A stretch of 64,000 bases of DNA, taken from contig NZ_WPNZ01000001.1 of the NCBI RefSeq assembly GCF_009755605.1, positions 558,001 through 622,000 on the forward strand, read 5' to 3'. The notes under the pieces were generated by a model that was not told where the DNA came from, did no database searches, and saw nothing but the letters and a program-made list of their open reading frames with translations. The stretch's first letter is position 1. Each line of letters begins with the position of its first letter. Made by a program: the position numbers and the translations under genes. This DNA is from Streptomyces typhae. Lineage in GTDB: Bacteria; Actinomycetota; Actinomycetes; Streptomycetales; Streptomycetaceae. This document shows positions 53,587 to 62,278 of the stretch, piece by piece.

Positions 53587-54890
53587 TCCTTCACCCGTCT
53601 CAGCAGCAGCTGGCGCTCCCGCGCGTTCCGCGCCAGTGCTGCCGCCCGCTCGAACTCCCCGCGGGCCTCCGCGTGGCGGCCCAGGCGCTCCAGGAGGTCC
53701 CCGCGCACGCTGGGCAGCAAGTGGTATCCCCGCAGGGCGGGTTCGCCCGCCAGCGCGTCCACGAGCGCCAGCCCGGCCTCGGGTCCCCGCGCCATGGACA
53801 CCGCGACCGCCCGGTTCAACTCGACGACCGGCGACGGCGCCCGCGCCGCCAACAGCCCGTAGAGTGCGGTGATCCGCTCCCAGTCCGTCTCCTCGTACGA
53901 CCCCGCGTGCGCATGGCACGCGGCGATCGCCGCCTGGAGGACGTACGGCCCGCGCGCCATTCCGCCGGACGCCCCCTCCGCCCGTTCGAGGGCGGCGAAG
54001 CCCCGCCGGATCAGCATCCGGTTCCAGCGGCCCCGGCTCTGGTCCTTGAGCAGCACGGGCTCCCCGCCGGGTCCCGTCCGCGCGGCGGTGCGCGAGGCCT
54101 GGAGTTCCAACAGGGCCGCGAGCCCGTGCACTTCGGGCTCCTTCGGCATCAGGGCGGCAAGCTGCCGGGCCAGGCGCAACGCGTCCTCGCACAGGGCGGG
54201 ACGCACGTAGTCGTCGCCCGCCGTCGCCGCGTACCCCTCGTTGAAGATCAGGTAGATGACGTCGAGGACCGAGCCGAGGCGGGCCTCGCGGTCCGGGCCG
54301 TAGGGCACTTCGAACGGGACGTTCTTCGCGGCCAGCGTGCGCTTGGCGCGGACCACGCGCTGGGCGACCGTCGATTCCGGGGCGAGGACCGCGCGGGCGA
54401 TCTCCGCCGTGGTGAGGCCGCCGAGGAGACGGAGCGTGAGGGCGACCCTGGCCTCGGCCGACAGCACCGGGTGGCACGCCGTGAAGACCAGGCGCAGCAG
54501 GTCGTCGTCGATGGCGTCCGGGTCCTCGACGAGATCCGGGATCTCGTCCAGGTGCGGCGGAGCGGTCTCCAGGTCGCGGCCCATCTCCGCGAGCTTGCGC
54601 GCGTAGCGCTCGCGCCGGCGCACCAGGTCGATCGCGCGGTTCTTGGCCGCGGCCGTGAGCCAGGCGCTCGGGTTGTCGGGAACGCCCGAATCGGGCCACT
54701 GCTCCAGGGCCGCCACCAGGGCGTCCTGCGCCAACTCCTCGGCGATGCCCACGTCCCGTACGATCCGCGCGGCACCGGCGATCACTCGCGGGGCCTCCAT
54801 GCGGAAGACCGTCTCGATGGTCCGCTCGATGGTGCGCTCGACGCCGTGCGCGGTGCGGCGGGGGTGCTCAGACGCGTGGTCCACAGCCAT
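53568..54890 (-). CDS. ECF42-type sigma factor with C-terminal TPR-like domain
   Basis: 440 residues. Sigma region 2 (about 35-95: DVGIAEELAQDALVAALEQW, LTAAAKNRAIDLVRRR) and region 4 (about 140-190: LRLLGGLTTAEIARAVLAPESTVAQRVVRAKRTLA) are followed by a 230-residue extension with helical repeats (NEGYAATAGDDYVRPALCEDALRLARQLAALMP and the C-terminal RGDLLERLGRHAEARGEFERAAALA, TPR-like). This layout and the neighbouring DGPF gene define the ECF42 group, which has no anti-sigma factor; the extension itself is needed for activity. It lies 35 bp downstream of the DGPF gene on the same strand. Its 3' end abuts a duplicated dispersed element. Confidence 0.93.
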   Translation of the reverse strand: MAVDHASEHPRRTAHGVERTIERTIETVFRMEAPRVIAGAARIVRDVGIAEELAQDALVAALEQWPDSGVPDNPSAWLTAAAKNRAIDLVRRRERYARKLAEMGRDLETAPPHLDEIPDLVEDPDAIDDDLLRLVFTACHPVLSAEARVALTLRLLGGLTTAEIARAVLAPESTVAQRVVRAKRTLAAKNVPFEVPYGPDREARLGSVLDVIYLIFNEGYAATAGDDYVRPALCEDALRLARQLAALMPKEPEVHGLAALLELQASRTAARTGPGGEPVLLKDQSRGRWNRMLIRRGFAALERAEGASGGMARGPYVLQAAIAACHAHAGSYEETDWERITALYGLLAARAPSPVVELNRAVAVSMARGPEAGLALVDALAGEPALRGYHLLPSVRGDLLERLGRHAEARGEFERAAALARNARERQLLLRRVKESPSGV

Positions 54891-54925
54891 CCATCAGAGC
54901 ACCCCCGGCCTCTCTGCGCAAAGAA

Positions 54926-55309
54926 TCAGGCGTTCGGGCCCACCCCGGGGATGCCTGCCTCGCCGATCTCCCTGACCTCCACGGTGAGCGTCCAGTAGTC
55001 CTCGTGGGTCTTCAGGAACCGCTTGGTCCACTCGACCGCTTCGGCCTTGTCCCTGGCCTGGAGGATGGAGTAGCCGCCGATGACCTCCTTGGCCTCGGTG
55101 AACGGGCCGTCCGTGACGGACAGGCGGCCGCCCTGCCAGTGCACCCTGGTGCCCTCGGAGGTCGGCGCGAGGCCCGCGGTGTCGAGCAGCACGCCCTCCT
55201 TGGCCATGCCTTCGAGCAGCTCACCCATGCGCTGCTGAAGTTCGGGGCTCGGGCCGCCCCCGTGGGTGTCGTTCTCGTCGATGCGGATCATCGCCAGATA
55301 GCGCGGCAT
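54926..55309 (-). CDS. YCII-related (DGPF) protein, ECF42 partner
   Basis: 127 residues. The signature DGPFTEAKEVIGGYSILQARDKAEAVEW names the family (DGPF); the N-terminus is MPRYLAMIRIDENDTHGG. The proteins are ferredoxin-like-fold and are the usual targets of ECF42 sigma factors; the chemistry is unknown. ATG 55309. The gene is upstream of the ECF42 gene in one likely transcription unit, and the promoter region matches the ECF42 motif. Confidence 0.93.
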   Translation of the reverse strand: MPRYLAMIRIDENDTHGGGPSPELQQRMGELLEGMAKEGVLLDTAGLAPTSEGTRVHWQGGRLSVTDGPFTEAKEVIGGYSILQARDKAEAVEWTKRFLKTHEDYWTLTVEVREIGEAGIPGVGPNA

Positions 55310-55377
55310 GGTGCTGCCTTCCGTTTCGGTGGTCGACGGGCGGGGCTCTCGTGCCTCGCCTCGTCCTTTACCTCTGC

Positions 55378-55404
55378 GTCGAACGGCAGGGCCCCTCATC
55401 GACA
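55378..55404 (-). promoter_or_regulatory. Putative ECF42-dependent promoter
   Basis: On the minus strand TGTCGA (55404-55399), 17-bp spacer, CGAC (55381-55378). This is the -35 and -10 type reported for ECF42 sigma factors, as I recall it, located about 70 bp upstream of the DGPF start. Confidence 0.55.
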
Positions 55405-55416
55405 ACCTCGCGGAAA

Positions 55417-55668
55417 TCAGTCCGCGGGCTCGAAACGCCAGCGATGCGGAGGGCGGGACACCAGCTCGGGCGGCGGCGCGGGGAGTTCCGGCACCTCCGC
55501 CTCGTACGGGGCGTCCCACCAGGTGATCACCAGGACGCGGTCCTGGGGCGCCCGGAAGGTCTCCCGGCGCACCGGCGGCGGCTCCAGGGCCTGGGCCCGC
55601 GCCCAGTCGAGCAGCTCGGGGCCCCGCCCGGCCTCCGCCCGTGCCTCCCACATCAGCGCGACGCTCAT
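55417..55668 (-). CDS. Small conserved protein translationally coupled to tsaD
   Basis: 83 residues: [14 protein letters not shown], then [18 protein letters not shown] and a Pro/Arg C-terminus. It reads as a small single-domain protein with several Trp and looks like an antibiotic-biosynthesis-monooxygenase-like beta strand pattern, but I cannot name it. The ATG overlaps the tsaD stop (ATGA, 55665-55668), so it is co-translated with tsaD. Confidence 0.75.
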   Translation of the reverse strand: MSVALMWEARAEAGRGPELLDWARAQALEPPPVRRETFRAPQDRVLVITWWDAPYEAEVPELPAPPPELVSRPPHRWRFEPAD

Positions 55669-56786
55669 GAGTACAGGTTGTCCTTCGCGACCTCGTGCAC
55701 GTGATCGTGCGAGTGGGTGTGGGTGTGGGCGTGGGCGCCGGGGACGTGGGGTTCCGTCACCGGCAGGGACGAGTCCGCCGACAGGTCCAGGTCGGACGCC
55801 GCCCGGTTGCGGGCCACCATCTCCGCGCCGAGCGCCGCCACCATCGCCCCGTTGTCCGTGCAGAGCTTGGGCCGGGGGACGCGGAGCCGGATCCCGGCCC
55901 GCTCGCACCGCTCCTGCGCGAGGGCCCGCAGCCGCGTGTTCGCCGCCACCCCGCCGCCGATCATCAGGTGGTCCACCCCCTCGTCCTTGCAGGCCCGTAC
56001 CGCCTTGCGGGTCAGCACGTCCACGACGGCCTCCTGGAAGGACGCCGCCACGTCCCGCACCGGAACCTCCTCGCCCGCGGCCCGCTTCGCCTCGATCCAG
56101 CGCGCCACCGCCGTCTTGAGGCCGGAGAAGGAGAAGTCGTACGCCGCGTCCCGCGGGCCCGTCAGACCGCGCGGGAACGCGATGGCCTCCGGGTCGCCCT
56201 CGCGTGCGTAGCGGTCGATCACCGGGCCGCCCGGGAAGCCGAGGTTCAGAACGCGCGCGATCTTGTCGAAGGCCTCGCCCGCGGCGTCGTCGATGGTCGC
56301 GCCGAGGGGCCGCACGTCCGAGGTGATGTCGGTGGACAGGAGCAGCGAGGAGTGGCCGCCGGAGACCAGGAGGGCCATCGTCGGCTCGGGGAGCGCGCCG
56401 TGCTCCAGCTGGTCCACGCAGATGTGCGAGGCCAGGTGGTTCACGCCGTACAGCGGCTTGCCGAGCGCGTACGCGTACGCCTTCGCCGCCGACACCCCGA
56501 CGAGCAGCGCGCCCGCGAGGCCGGGGCCCGCCGTCACCGCGACGCCGTCCAGGTCGGAGGCGGCGACACCGGCGTCCTTCAGGGCGCGCTGGATGGTCGG
56601 GACCATCGCCTCCAGATGCGCGCGGGACGCCACCTCGGGGACGACGCCCCCGAAGCGCGCGTGCTCGTCGACGCTGGACGCCACCGCGTCCGCCAGCAGG
56701 GTCGTGCCGCGGACGACGCCTACGCCCGTCTCGTCGCAGGAGGTCTCGATGCCGAGGACGAGGGGCTCGTCACGGGAGTCAGCCAT
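55665..56786 (-). CDS. tsaD: tRNA t6A threonylcarbamoyl transferase TsaD
   Basis: 373 residues. ASKHA-fold enzyme transferring threonylcarbamoyl to A37 of ANN-decoding tRNAs. Start [17 protein letters not shown], metal-binding His pair in [15 protein letters not shown] and the C-terminal [10 protein letters not shown] are all present. The tail is unusual: after the conserved domain it adds a run [14 protein letters not shown] (residues about 350-364). It works with TsaB, TsaE and TsaC; tsaB and tsaE are in this window and TsaC is elsewhere. Start 56786 lies inside the end of rimI (8-bp overlap). Confidence 0.96.
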   Translation of the reverse strand: MADSRDEPLVLGIETSCDETGVGVVRGTTLLADAVASSVDEHARFGGVVPEVASRAHLEAMVPTIQRALKDAGVAASDLDGVAVTAGPGLAGALLVGVSAAKAYAYALGKPLYGVNHLASHICVDQLEHGALPEPTMALLVSGGHSSLLLSTDITSDVRPLGATIDDAAGEAFDKIARVLNLGFPGGPVIDRYAREGDPEAIAFPRGLTGPRDAAYDFSFSGLKTAVARWIEAKRAAGEEVPVRDVAASFQEAVVDVLTRKAVRACKDEGVDHLMIGGGVAANTRLRALAQERCERAGIRLRVPRPKLCTDNGAMVAALGAEMVARNRAASDLDLSADSSLPVTEPHVPGAHAHTHTHSHDHVHEVAKDNLYS

Positions 56787-57429
56787 GGATCTCGGTTCCT
56801 TGTACGCCGTTCAGCGGGCCAGGGTCCGCCTGGCCGTCGCTCGGAGGTTCGGGGGTGCCGTTCACGGAGGCCGGGACGGCGGAGGGGTCGGACAGGCGCA
56901 TCACCAGCGCGTCCACGTTGCCGGGCTGGTAGTAGCCGCGGCGGAAGCCGATCGGTTCGAAGCCGAAGCGCTCGTACAGCCTCTGCGCCCGGGTGTTGTC
57001 CACGCGCACCTCCAGCATCACCTCGGTGGCCTCGAAGGCGCTGGCGTGCCGGAGCAGCTCCGTGAGCAGGCCCGCGCCGAGGCCGGTGCCCCAGTGGTCC
57101 CGGGCGACGGCGATCGTCTGCACGTCGGCGGCCACCGCCGCGCCGTCACCGGAGTCGCTGCCCGCGACCGCGAGGCCGCCGTAGCCGACGAGGCGCTCGC
57201 CCTCGTACGCCACCAGGTAGCGGCGTGTGGAGCCGGGTCCGCGCGCGTGCGCCAGCTCCGACCAGAACATGCCGCGCGACCACGCGTCGTCCGGGAAGAG
57301 CTCCTTCTCCAGGGCGAGCACGGCGTCGATGTCCCACCAGCGCATCTCGCGCACCGCGGCGGCGACGGCCCGGGGCAACGTTCCGGGAGGTCCAGCAGGC
57401 TCTGCGGGCTCAGTGGGCTCAGTGGTCAC
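56779..57429 (-). CDS. rimI: Ribosomal protein alanine N-acetyltransferase RimI-like
   Basis: 216 residues. GNAT fold (about 28-170) with the acetyl-CoA pyrophosphate loop region [19 protein letters not shown] (Q/RxxGxG/A type) and the C-terminal [17 protein letters not shown] pattern of RimI. The C-terminal 35 residues are Pro/Gly-rich. In other bacteria RimI acetylates ribosomal protein S18; the tsaB-rimI-tsaD order is widely conserved. GTG 57429 overlaps the tsaB stop (GTGA). Confidence 0.92.
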   Translation of the reverse strand: MTTEPTEPAEPAGPPGTLPRAVAAAVREMRWWDIDAVLALEKELFPDDAWSRGMFWSELAHARGPGSTRRYLVAYEGERLVGYGGLAVAGSDSGDGAAVAADVQTIAVARDHWGTGLGAGLLTELLRHASAFEATEVMLEVRVDNTRAQRLYERFGFEPIGFRRGYYQPGNVDALVMRLSDPSAVPASVNGTPEPPSDGQADPGPLNGVQGTEIHG

Positions 57430-58082
57430 TTGGGGGTGACCACCTTGTAGTTCTTGGGGACCTGCGCGTCGGGGCGGCGCAGATACAGCGGCCGCGGTTC
57501 GGGGAGTTCCTCGCCCGCGGCGAGGCGCTCCGCCGCGAGCGACGCGAGGGCGGCCGCCGCCACGTGCTCGGGGCCGCGCACGTCCGTGAACGTGTCCGGG
57601 TAGAGCGCGGCGCCCGCGCCGACCGCGGGGAGGCCCGCGACGTCGGCCGCGATGTCCGCGGGGCGGTCCACCGCGGGTCCTTCCGTCCGGGTGCGCGCGT
57701 TCTCGTACCGCGCCCAGTAGACCTCCTTGCGGCGGGCGTCCGTCGCCACGACGAACGGGCCCTCCTCGATGCCCGAGGCGTACGCGAGGCCGTCGAGGGT
57801 GCACACGCCGTGCACCGGGACGTCGAGCGCGAGGCCGAAGGTGTCGGCCGTCATCAGGCCGACGCGCAGGCCGGTGTACGGGCCGGGGCCGATGCCTGCG
57901 ACGACGGCCGTGACCGCGTCCAGTCTCAGACCCGCGTCGGCGAGCACGCGGTCCACGGCGGGGAGCAGCAGCTCACCGTGGCGGCGGGCGTCGACCTGGC
58001 TCGATGCGGCGATGACGGTCGTGCCGTCGTGCAGGGCGACGGTCACGGCGGGGGTGGCGGTATCCAGAGCGAGCAAGAGCAC
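57426..58082 (-). CDS. tsaB: t6A synthesis protein TsaB
   Basis: 218 residues. ASKHA-fold partner of TsaD: MLLLALDTATPAVTVAL at the start, ELLLPAVDRVL and GIGPGPYTGLRVGLM, the family signature near residue 75. It lacks enzymatic activity itself and supports TsaD with TsaE. First gene of the tightly overlapped tsaB-rimI-tsaD-83-residue ORF unit. Confidence 0.96.
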   Translation of the reverse strand: MLLLALDTATPAVTVALHDGTTVIAASSQVDARRHGELLLPAVDRVLADAGLRLDAVTAVVAGIGPGPYTGLRVGLMTADTFGLALDVPVHGVCTLDGLAYASGIEEGPFVVATDARRKEVYWARYENARTRTEGPAVDRPADIAADVAGLPAVGAGAALYPDTFTDVRGPEHVAAAALASLAAERLAAGEELPEPRPLYLRRPDAQVPKNYKVVTPK

Positions 58083-58185
58083 ACAAACAGCCTACGGCTC
58101 CGGGGCCCCGCGCACGGCCGCCCCGGCGATGAGCACACCTGCTGCTACCGTCACCCCGTAGCCGTACACACGGGAGGTGGCGCAG

Positions 58186-58734
58186 GTGTCAAGGAGCAGC
58201 TCGGGATTCGTGGCCGGCCTCACCGCGGCAGCCCTGGCCGTGGTCGGCTTCCTCGCCTACCAGGCCTCCGCCAGCGCCCCCGACGACCTCGGCGCCCGCC
58301 CGGACAAGTCCCCGACGGCTCCCTCGTCCCCCGAGAAGGGCAAGAAGGACCCGCTCGCGCTGCCCGCGGGATCGGGCTCCGGCAAGCGCGTCGTCTACTC
58401 CCTGGCGGGCGACCGGGTCTGGCTCGTCGGCGACTCCGACAAGGTGCAGCGCACGTACAAGGTGACGCCGAGCACCGTGGACCCCGCGGCCGGTTCGTAC
58501 ACCGTCACCTCGCGCTCCGGGCAGATCGTCGGCTCCGACGGTACGCAGATCGAGCACGTCGTGCGGTTCGCGGACGTCGACGGCATAGGGATCGGGTTCA
58601 GCGCCGCGCTCAACGGCTCCACGGAGAAGCCGGACCCCGCGAAGAAGACCGGCGGCATCCGCTCGTCCCGCGCGGACGGCAACGCGATGTGGGACTTCGC
58701 GCTGATGGACGCGAAGGTCGTCGTCGTTCCCTGA
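58186..58734 (+). CDS. Exported or membrane-anchored protein of unknown function
   Basis: 182 residues. N-terminal membrane helix (FVAGLTAAALAVVGFLAYQASA) then a Pro/Lys/Ser linker and a soluble beta-rich domain (about 65-182: GKRVVYSLAGDRVWLVG, ADVDGIGIGFSAALNG). No catalytic motif recognised. GTG 58186 is preferred to GTG 58177 because GGGAGG is 9 nt upstream of it. Divergent from tsaB. Confidence 0.82.
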   Translation: MSRSSSGFVAGLTAAALAVVGFLAYQASASAPDDLGARPDKSPTAPSSPEKGKKDPLALPAGSGSGKRVVYSLAGDRVWLVGDSDKVQRTYKVTPSTVDPAAGSYTVTSRSGQIVGSDGTQIEHVVRFADVDGIGIGFSAALNGSTEKPDPAKKTGGIRSSRADGNAMWDFALMDAKVVVVP

Positions 58735-58778
58735 GTCCGGTGCGGGCTGCTCCCCGGGACACCCGTGGCGGGCGGCTC

Positions 58779-58964
58779 TCAGGCCGCGTCGCGCCGCCGT
58801 TCGTCGACCGTGTCCGCCACCGGGTGGTGCGGGGGCGCGGCCGGGGGCGTGGAGACCGCGCTCGCGGCGGCGCACGACGCCAGCAGATCGCTCATCGACC
58901 AGGCCGACGGCGCCTCGGGACGTGCGAACGGCTGGGGCTGCGCATCGCGTTCTGAAGCCGGCAT
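58779..58964 (-). CDS. Small 61-residue protein under a palindromic operator
   Basis: MPASERDAQPQPFARPEAPS, then SMSDLLASCAAASAVSTPP and a charged C-terminus DTVDERRRDAA. An excellent ribosome site (AGGAGG, 5 nt spacing) supports it. There is a single Cys and no membrane helix. A perfect 20-bp palindrome lies 31 bp upstream of the start, which argues for tight regulation. I do not recognise the family. Confidence 0.7.
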   Translation of the reverse strand: MPASERDAQPQPFARPEAPSAWSMSDLLASCAAASAVSTPPAAPPHHPVADTVDERRRDAA

Positions 58965-58994
58965 GGTCGCCTCCTGGGGCTCCGGGAGCAGACG

Positions 58995-59014
58995 TGGTTA
59001 GGTAGACCTAACCA
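58995..59014. promoter_or_regulatory. Perfect palindrome, candidate operator
   Basis: TGGTTAGGTAGACCTAACCA: 9-bp arms around AG. The half-sites (TTAGGT/ACCTAA) recall the DtxR/DmdR iron box, but the spacing is different from TTAGGTTAGGCTAACCTAA, so a related metal regulator or a TetR/GntR protein is possible. Confidence 0.75.
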
Positions 59015-59170
59015 GGACCTGGTATCCATGTGACCACGTGCGACGCATGCCGCGCAACATCTTGCCGACGGCTTGTCGGAAAGTTCGGGCGACTCTACGA
59101 AACCCCGGGACCTCCGCGGCCCCCGGAACCCCCGGGACCTCCGGGACCCCCGGAACGCGCTGCGGGGCGC

Positions 59171-59683
59171 TCAGGCCGTGAGCGCCGTCAGGTCGGCCGC
59201 GGCCCAGCGCCCGCCGATGCCGTGCAGCGTGACCTCGCGGACCTCGTCCGTGGTGTCGCCGACGGCCCGGTCGATGACCAGGTGCAGCCGGTCGTCCGAG
59301 AGCTCCTCGACCTTCCCCTCCCCCCACTCCACGACGATCACGGAGTCCGGCAGGGAGACGTCGAGGTCCAGGTCCTCCATCTCGTCGAGGCCGCCGCCCA
59401 GGCGGTACGCGTCGACGTGGACCAGCGGCGGCCCGTCGCCGAGGGAGGGGTGCACGCGGGCGATGACGAACGTCGGCGAGGTGACGGCGCCGCGCACGCC
59501 GAGGCCCGCGCCCAGGCCGCGGGTCAGCGTCGTCTTGCCCGCGCCGAGCTCACCGGTGAGCATGACGAGGTCGCCGGGGCGCAGGATCTCGGCCAGGCGG
59601 CGGCCCAACTCGCCCATCTCGTCGGGCGAACTGACAGTGATCTTGAGGGTGGTGGCGGGGGCCGGGCTGTGCGGTGCTTCCAT
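59171..59683 (-). CDS. tsaE: t6A synthesis ATPase TsaE
   Basis: 170 residues. P-loop GELGAGKTTLTRGL near residue 48, SPTFVI, the family motif HVDAYRLGG and VVVEWGEGK close to the C-terminal third. ATPase that supports TsaB/TsaD. ATG 59683 is used, GTG 59692 is possible. It lies 480 bp upstream of the 61-residue gene and 71 bp downstream of the hydrolase gene. Confidence 0.95.
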   Translation of the reverse strand: MEAPHSPAPATTLKITVSSPDEMGELGRRLAEILRPGDLVMLTGELGAGKTTLTRGLGAGLGVRGAVTSPTFVIARVHPSLGDGPPLVHVDAYRLGGGLDEMEDLDLDVSLPDSVIVVEWGEGKVEELSDDRLHLVIDRAVGDTTDEVREVTLHGIGGRWAAADLTALTA

Positions 59684-59754
59684 GACGGCCACGTTAGCCG
59701 CTCACGGAGCGCGCTCCGGCCGCCCCGCCACGGCGCCCGGCCGCGGCAGGACCG

Positions 59755-61032
59755 CTACATGGCGGCGTCGCGCACCTGCTCCTTGGCCCTGACGAGCAGG
59801 TCGGCGATGCGGTCGACGACCACCTCGGGGTGCTCCATCATCACCAGGTGCCCGGCGTCCGGGACGAGCACCAGTTCGGCGTCGGGCAGCAGGTCGGCGA
59901 TGGCCTCGCTGTGCTCGCTCGGCGTCACCAGGTCCTTGTCGCCCGCGAGGACGAGGACGGGCAGCCCGGCGAAGTGCTCCAGGGCCGCCGTCTTGTCGTG
60001 CTCGGCGAAGGCCGGGTAGAACTCGGCGACGACGTCGATCGGCGTCGACTCGATGAGCCGCTCCGCGAACCGCGCCACGGCCGGGTCGATGTCCCTGGAG
60101 GCGAACGAGTAGCGCTTGATGATGCCCGCGAACAGGTCGGCGGTGGCGCGCCGCCCCTTCTCCACCAGGTCCGCCTGCGAGCCGAGCGCCTTCAGGACGC
60201 CGGGCAGCACGCGCCGGACGGCGTTCATCCCCGCCACGGGCAACCCGAAGTTGACTTCGCCGAGCCGCCCGGAGGACGTACCGATGAGCACGACGCCCAC
60301 GACGCGCTCGCGGATCAGGTCCGGGAACTGGTCGGCGAGGGCCATGGTGGTCATGCCGCCCATGGAGTGCCCGACGAGCACGAGGGGCCCTTCGGGGGCG
60401 GCCGCGTCGACGACGGCCTTGAGGTCACGGCCCAGCTGGTCGATGGAGACGGGCCTGCCGTCCTGGCGCTGGTCCACGCCGCGGCCGGAGCGGCCGTGGC
60501 TGCGCTGGTCCCAGTAGACGCAGCGCACCGCGCCCCGCAGGGCGGCCCGCTGGAAGTGCCAGGAGTCCTGGCCGAGGCAGTAGCCGTGGCTGAAGACGAC
60601 GGTGACGGGGGCGGGTGTCTTGCGTCCGAAGAGCCGACGCCACTGCCGACTGCCCCGGGCCCCTTCCTCCGGGCCGCGCCCCCGGCCGGCGGCACCCGCG
60701 TCCGCCTCCGCGTCCGCCGGGAGGTGGAGGTCGTCCACCTCTTCGACCTCGTACGCGAGTTCGGTGCCGTCGTCCGCGTAGGCCTTGCCGGGCATGCCGC
60801 GCAGGGAGCCGTAGGGCCCCGAGGCGTCGAGGGCGAGGCGGGCCTTCTTGCGCATGCCGCGGCCGACCGTCAGCCGCTCCAGGGCGACACCGGCGGCGGC
60901 GCCCGCGGCGATGACCCCTATCGCGGCGCCGGCGATCCCGGCCCGCCGCCAGGTGGTGGCCGCCGAGGCGGCCGCGCCGGCCACTTCGGTCACCACGTCC
61001 GCGGCGGCCGCCCCCGTGCTGCCCTCGCTCAC
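59755..61032 (-). CDS. Alpha/beta hydrolase, membrane-anchored
   Basis: 425 residues. One N-terminal membrane helix (AGIAGAAIGVIAAGAAAGVALERL), a basic stretch, then an alpha/beta hydrolase domain (about 130-420) with FSHGYCLGQD (oxyanion region), the nucleophile elbow LVGHSMGGM (Ser), Asp in AGDKDLVTP and His in DAGHLVM. The substrate is unknown; the gene sits between alr and tsaE as in other actinobacteria. GTG 61032 begins 14 bp after the alr stop, so co-transcription with alr is likely. Confidence 0.93.
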   Translation of the reverse strand: MSEGSTGAAAADVVTEVAGAAASAATTWRRAGIAGAAIGVIAAGAAAGVALERLTVGRGMRKKARLALDASGPYGSLRGMPGKAYADDGTELAYEVEEVDDLHLPADAEADAGAAGRGRGPEEGARGSRQWRRLFGRKTPAPVTVVFSHGYCLGQDSWHFQRAALRGAVRCVYWDQRSHGRSGRGVDQRQDGRPVSIDQLGRDLKAVVDAAAPEGPLVLVGHSMGGMTTMALADQFPDLIRERVVGVVLIGTSSGRLGEVNFGLPVAGMNAVRRVLPGVLKALGSQADLVEKGRRATADLFAGIIKRYSFASRDIDPAVARFAERLIESTPIDVVAEFYPAFAEHDKTAALEHFAGLPVLVLAGDKDLVTPSEHSEAIADLLPDAELVLVPDAGHLVMMEHPEVVVDRIADLLVRAKEQVRDAAM

Positions 61033-61045
61033 GTACCGCTCCTCT

Positions 61046-62278
61046 TCAGTCGTCGGTGCTGTTCGGGGCCTTGTTCACATCGACGCTCATATCGACGTTC
61101 ATATCGACGTTCATATCGACGTTCAGATCGACGTTCAGATCGACGTTCATATGGACGCGCGGGACGCGGGAACCGATGCGCGTGACGATCTCGTACCCGA
61201 TGGTGCCCGCCGCACGGGCCCAGTCCTCGACGGTGGGCTCGCCACGGTCGCCGGGTCCGAAGAGCACGGCCTGCGAGCCGATGCCGGGTTCGTCGCCACC
61301 GAGGTCGACGACGAACTGGTCCATCGCGATCCGTCCGGCGACGGTACGCAGCTTGCCGTCGACGAGCACGGGTCCGGTGCCGGAGGCGTGGCGCGGGACG
61401 CCGTCGCCGTAACCGGCGGGGATCAGGCCGAGGGTGGTGGCGCCGGGGGTCGTGTAGTGGTGTCCGTAGCTCACGCCGTGCTGGGCCGGGGCGTGCTTGA
61501 CCGAGGCCAGGGAGGCGGTGAGCGTCATGACGGGCCGCAGGCCGAAGTCCTGCGGGGCGCCGACCTCGGGGCTGGGCGAGATGCCGTACATGGCGATGCC
61601 GGGCCTGACGAGGTCGAAGTGGGTGTCCGGACGGGTGAGGGTGGCCGGGGAGTTGGCGATGTGCCGCACCTCGGGCCGGACGCCCTGCTCCTCAGCGTGG
61701 GCCACCATCTCCCGGAAGACGTCGAGCTGGGCCTGGATCGAGGGATGCCCCGGCTCGTCGGCGCACGCGAAGTGGGACCAGAGTCCGGTGACGCGGACCA
61801 GTCCCTCGGCCTCGGCGCGCAGGGCCGCCGCGATCAGCTCGGGCCAGTCGTCCGGCATGCAGCCGTTGCGGCCGAGGCCGGTGTCGGCCTTGAGCTGGAC
61901 GCGGGCGGTGCGGGTGGCCGCGCGGGCGGCGGCGGTGACCTCGCGCAGCGCCCACAGGCCGCTGACCGAGATGTCCAGGTCCGCCTCGACGGCTTCGCGC
62001 CAGGGGCCGCCCGGGGTCCAGAGCCAGCACATCACGGGGGCGTCGATACCGGCCGCGCGGAGCGCGAGGGCCTCTTCCGGGGTGGCGGTGCCCACCCAGG
62101 TGGCGCCGGCTTCCAGGGCCGCGCGGGCGCACGGCAGCATCCCGTGGCCGTAGGCGTCCGCCTTCACGACCGCCATGAAGGCGGCGGTGGGGGCGTGGGC
62201 GCGCAGGGTCCGTACGTTCGCCCGGAGGGCGGCGAGGTCGATCTCGGCGCGGACGCGCGGCGGTGCAGTCTCAGTCAT
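61046..62278 (-). CDS. alr: Alanine racemase with repeat-derived C-terminal tail
   Basis: 410 residues. PLP-binding Lys in AVVKADAYGHG (about 39), catalytic Tyr in the GVSYGHHYTT region, and the C-terminal RVSRVG-type end (RIGSRVPRVHMNVDL) are present. It makes D-alanine for peptidoglycan. After the conserved end (near RVPRV) the protein adds a tail of NVDL/NVDM tetrapeptide repeats coded by six 12-bp units. ATG 62278. Target of D-cycloserine; upstream of nnr in the usual actinobacterial order. Confidence 0.96.
   Translation of the reverse strand: MTETAPPRVRAEIDLAALRANVRTLRAHAPTAAFMAVVKADAYGHGMLPCARAALEAGATWVGTATPEEALALRAAGIDAPVMCWLWTPGGPWREAVEADLDISVSGLWALREVTAAARAATRTARVQLKADTGLGRNGCMPDDWPELIAAALRAEAEGLVRVTGLWSHFACADEPGHPSIQAQLDVFREMVAHAEEQGVRPEVRHIANSPATLTRPDTHFDLVRPGIAMYGISPSPEVGAPQDFGLRPVMTLTASLASVKHAPAQHGVSYGHHYTTPGATTLGLIPAGYGDGVPRHASGTGPVLVDGKLRTVAGRIAMDQFVVDLGGDEPGIGSQAVLFGPGDRGEPTVEDWARAAGTIGYEIVTRIGSRVPRVHMNVDLNVDLNVDMNVDMNVDMSVDVNKAPNSTDD
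61079..61150. repeat. Six 12-bp tandem repeats in the alr 3' end
   Basis: ATCGACGTTCA(T/G) units at 61079, 61091, 61103, 61115, 61127 and 61139, in frame with alr and giving a tail of N-V-D-M/L repeats; the stop is 33 bp further on. Confidence 0.95.

Noticed and set aside
58765-59001. Plus-strand small frame opposite the 61-residue gene
   Set aside because: No ribosome site, and the minus-strand ORF has a strong one plus an operator-like palindrome.
58995-59014. Classical iron box for DmdR/IdeR
   Set aside because: The half-sites are similar but the spacing between them does not fit the 19-bp iron box; kept as an unassigned palindrome.
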